A stretch of 64,000 nucleotides of DNA from Glandiceps talaboti (taxonomy: Eukaryota; Hemichordata; Enteropneusta; Spengelidae), in NCBI RefSeq assembly GCF_964340395.1, contig NC_135569.1:17708257-17772256 (forward strand), in the 5' to 3' direction. The notes under the pieces were generated by a model, which saw only the letters and a list, made by a program, of their open reading frames with translations, did not search any database and had not been told where the DNA came from. Positions 61,650-64,000 of this stretch are shown here, one piece after another. The first letter of the stretch is position 1. The number at the start of each line of letters is the position of its first letter. A program made the position numbers and the translations under genes.

Positions 61650-62575
61650 AACTTAGACACATATCAATTTATAGTAATTGTAAACAACGCTTGTGACTTA
61701 CATATGTAGAAAAATATCAATTTATAATAATCGTAAACAACACTTGTGACTTAGAAACATATCAACTTACAGTAATCGCAAACAACACTTGTGACTTAGA
61801 AACATATCAACTTACAGTAATCGCAAACAACACTTGTGACTTAGAAACATATCAACTTACAGTAATCGCAAACAACACTTGTGACTTAGAAACATATCAA
61901 CTTACAGTAATCGCAAACAACACTTGTGACTTAGAAACATATCAACTTACAGTAATCGTAAACAACACTTGTGACTTAGAAACATATCAACTTACAGTAA
62001 TCGTAAACAACACTTGTGACTTAGAAACATATCAACTTACAGTAATCGTAAACAACACTTGTGACTTAGAAACATATCAACTTACAGTAATCGTAAACAA
62101 CACTTGTGACTTAGAAACATATCAACTTACAGTAATCGCAAACAACACTTGTGACTTAGAAACATATCAACTTACAGTAATCGCAAACAACACTTGTGAC
62201 TTAGAAACATATCAACTTACAGTAATCGCAAACAACACTTGTGACTTAGAAACATATCAACTTACAGTAATCGCAAACAACACTTGTGACTTAGAAACAT
62301 ATCAACTTACAGTAATCGCAAACAACACTTGTGACTTAGAAACATATCAACTTACAGTAATCGCAAACAACACTTGTGACTTAGAAACATATCAACTTAC
62401 AGTAATCGCAAACAACACTTGTGACTTAGAAACATATCAACTTACAGTAATCGCAAACAACACTTGTGACTTAGAAACATATCAACTTACAGTAATCGCA
62501 AACAACACTTGTGACTTAGAAACATATCAACTTACAGTAATCGTAAACAACACTTGTGACATAGAAAAATGAATT
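61650..62575. repeat. Minisatellite, 45-base unit, about 20 copies
   Basis: The unit is CTTAGAAACATATCAACTTA, then CAGTAATCGCAAACAACACT, then TGTGA. TCGC/TCGT alternates in blocks. The first two and last copies are divergent, as expected for array edges. Confidence 0.96.
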
Positions 62576-62895
62576 TATCGTAATCGGAAACAATGATTTA
62601 CATTGAAAACAACGAGCAACTTAAAACAGTCATTGCAAGCAAATCACATTTCATCGTTATTTTCTCTCTTGAACTTAAATTTGTTTGTGCGACAACTGTA
62701 TTTTTGATATCATTATTTATTTTTGATATCATTATTTTTACAGGAGTCTGCAAAACATGCAAGACCTTGTATTTGTGGTCAAGTGTTGAAAGATGACATT
62801 AAGGCTTTTAGCAGGTTTCAAAATCACTAGAGCAATTAATTAGAGATCACAGAATATTCAGACTCAATTTGCATGTCATGAGGGATGTGGCAAGC
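62576..62895. other. Non-coding, no recognised feature
   Basis: About 320 bases. A duplicated TTTTTGATATCATTATTT word lies near 62700-62730. Nothing else is seen. Confidence 0.4.
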
Positions 62896-63448
62896 ATTTC
62901 AATATCAGTCCCAGACTTAGTGACTATGCATAACATTTCAATATGAGTCTGACTTAGTGACTATGTTTAACATTTTAATGAGTCCCAGACTTAGTGACTA
63001 TGTTTAACATTTTAATGAGTCCCAGACTTCGTGACTTTGTATAACATTTCAATAAGTCTTAGACTTAGAGACTATGTTTAACATTTCAATATGAGTCTCA
63101 GACTTAGTGACTATGTTTAACATTTTAATGAGTCTCAGACTTAGTGACTATGTTTAACATTTTAATATGAGTCTCAGACTTAGTGACTATGTTTCACATT
63201 TTAATGAGTCTCAGACTTAGTGACTATGTTTAACATTTTAATATGAGTCTCAGACTTAGTGACTATGTTTCACATTTTAATGAGTCTCAGACTTAGTGAC
63301 TATGTTTAACATTTCAATATGAGTCTCAGACTTAGTGACTATGTTTAACATTTCAATATGAGTCTCAGACTTAGTGACTATGTTTAACATTTTAATGAGT
63401 CTCAGACTTAGTGACTATGTTTAGCATTTCAATATCAGTCTCAGACAA
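62896..63448. repeat. Minisatellite, 37/39-base unit, about 14 copies
   Basis: The unit is GAGTCTCAGACTTAGTGACT plus ATGTTTAACATTTTAAT, with or without a further AT. Early copies are divergent (CAGTCCCAG, TGCATAAC, TTTGTATAAC). Confidence 0.94.
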
Positions 63449-64000
63449 CAAGGAAACTTCCAAAGCAAACAAAATTAGCATTGTCATCATCATCTGAGAG
63501 CAATAGAATGATACTAAAAATATAAATATGTTGGCCAAAACTTCGATAATTAGATTGTTTGCTATTTCAAAAGGAAGAGATGGTGAGCTGCCATACTCCT
63601 TTAAGTTTACTGATGGTGAGCTAGCATACTCCTTTAAGTTTATTGATGGTAAATTACACTGTCATTATGATTTAAAGATCATAATACACAGTTGTTAATT
63701 CATTTGCCAGTTACTGTTTTTCTCTCAGTCGTCTATGTTTATACAAACGATCAGATGTTGCTGTCATGAGGAAAGAAGGCAAACGATCAGATGTTGCTGT
63801 CATGAGGAAAGAAGGCCATAATAAGGTTAAGACTTTAAATACAGGAAATGAGTCTACTATCAACTATTTCTACACTACCAGTTGCCTTTAACATCATTAT
63901 ACTCATATATTAATTGGCAAATTTTCAAAAATGTTGACAAGGTGGTTGACACAGTACAGTATAAATTAGGATGAAACTGACATGCACTCTTCAAATTCCA
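63449..64000. other. Non-coding with two small tandem duplications
   Basis: GATGGTGAGCT(G/A) followed by CATACTCCTTTAAGTTTA is duplicated (about 63580-63645), and a 38-base segment with AAACGATCAGATGTTGCTGT is duplicated (about 63746-63817). No gene is seen. Confidence 0.6.

Overview
The window is animal nuclear DNA from a repeat-rich invertebrate. The evidence is interrupted exons with GT/AG splice sites, an Eph-type receptor, non-LTR retrotransposon remains, long CA, GA and GACA microsatellites, and no bacterial gene layout. The exact phylum cannot be fixed from sequence alone. The Eph gene and the style of the dispersed repeats (GGTCA-rich copies, GGAC and GACA microsatellites, terminal hairpins) fit a marine invertebrate such as a lancelet, hemichordate or mollusc-like spiralian.

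The only confidently recognised host gene is an Eph receptor tyrosine kinase on the minus strand. Three consecutive exons are visible. In transcript order they are 47930-47772 (cysteine-rich EGF-like region, 159 nt), 46363-46028 (first fibronectin type III domain, 336 nt) and 30076-29844 (most of the second fibronectin domain, 233 nt). They join in frame into 242 codons. The ligand-binding domain exon(s) were not found between 47931 and 64000 and probably lie beyond the window. The transmembrane and kinase exons were not found below 29843. Much of the window is therefore likely to be intron of this gene.

Tandem repeats dominate the rest. About 27 unrelated minisatellite arrays, with units of about 18 to 76 bases, total roughly 27 kb, or about 40 percent of the window. 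The largest are at 9861-13130 (48/49-base unit), 17651-21112 (27/30), 32484-36375 (33) and 36752-39309 (50). The 15,951-base intron between the two fibronectin exons is about 61 percent minisatellite by my count. The very long open reading frames in these arrays are products of the repeats, not genes.

Mobile DNA includes six copies or fragments of one family (111-1400, 3870-4802, 39310-39615, 53984-55191, 55225-55860, 57370-57943). Its design is a short inverted terminus, a tandem core, a CA/CAGA microsatellite, a terminal hairpin and CTAA. A second family (1480-2060, 15645-16800, 25905-26490, 44040-44836, 45286-45857) has a similar layout and carries GGTCA motifs. There is also a complete element with 85-base terminal inverted repeats and a TTA target duplication (5631-7252, PIF/Harbinger-like), a large foldback element (51195-52040) and a frameshifted LINE reverse transcriptase (7925-9232). 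A decayed minus-strand coding remnant of unknown family lies at 13135-14085.

I see no tRNA, rRNA, CRISPR array or operon. No new biochemical system is evident. The unusual content is structural: the density and nested order of the minisatellites inside a conserved receptor gene, and the element families that carry microsatellites and end in hairpins.
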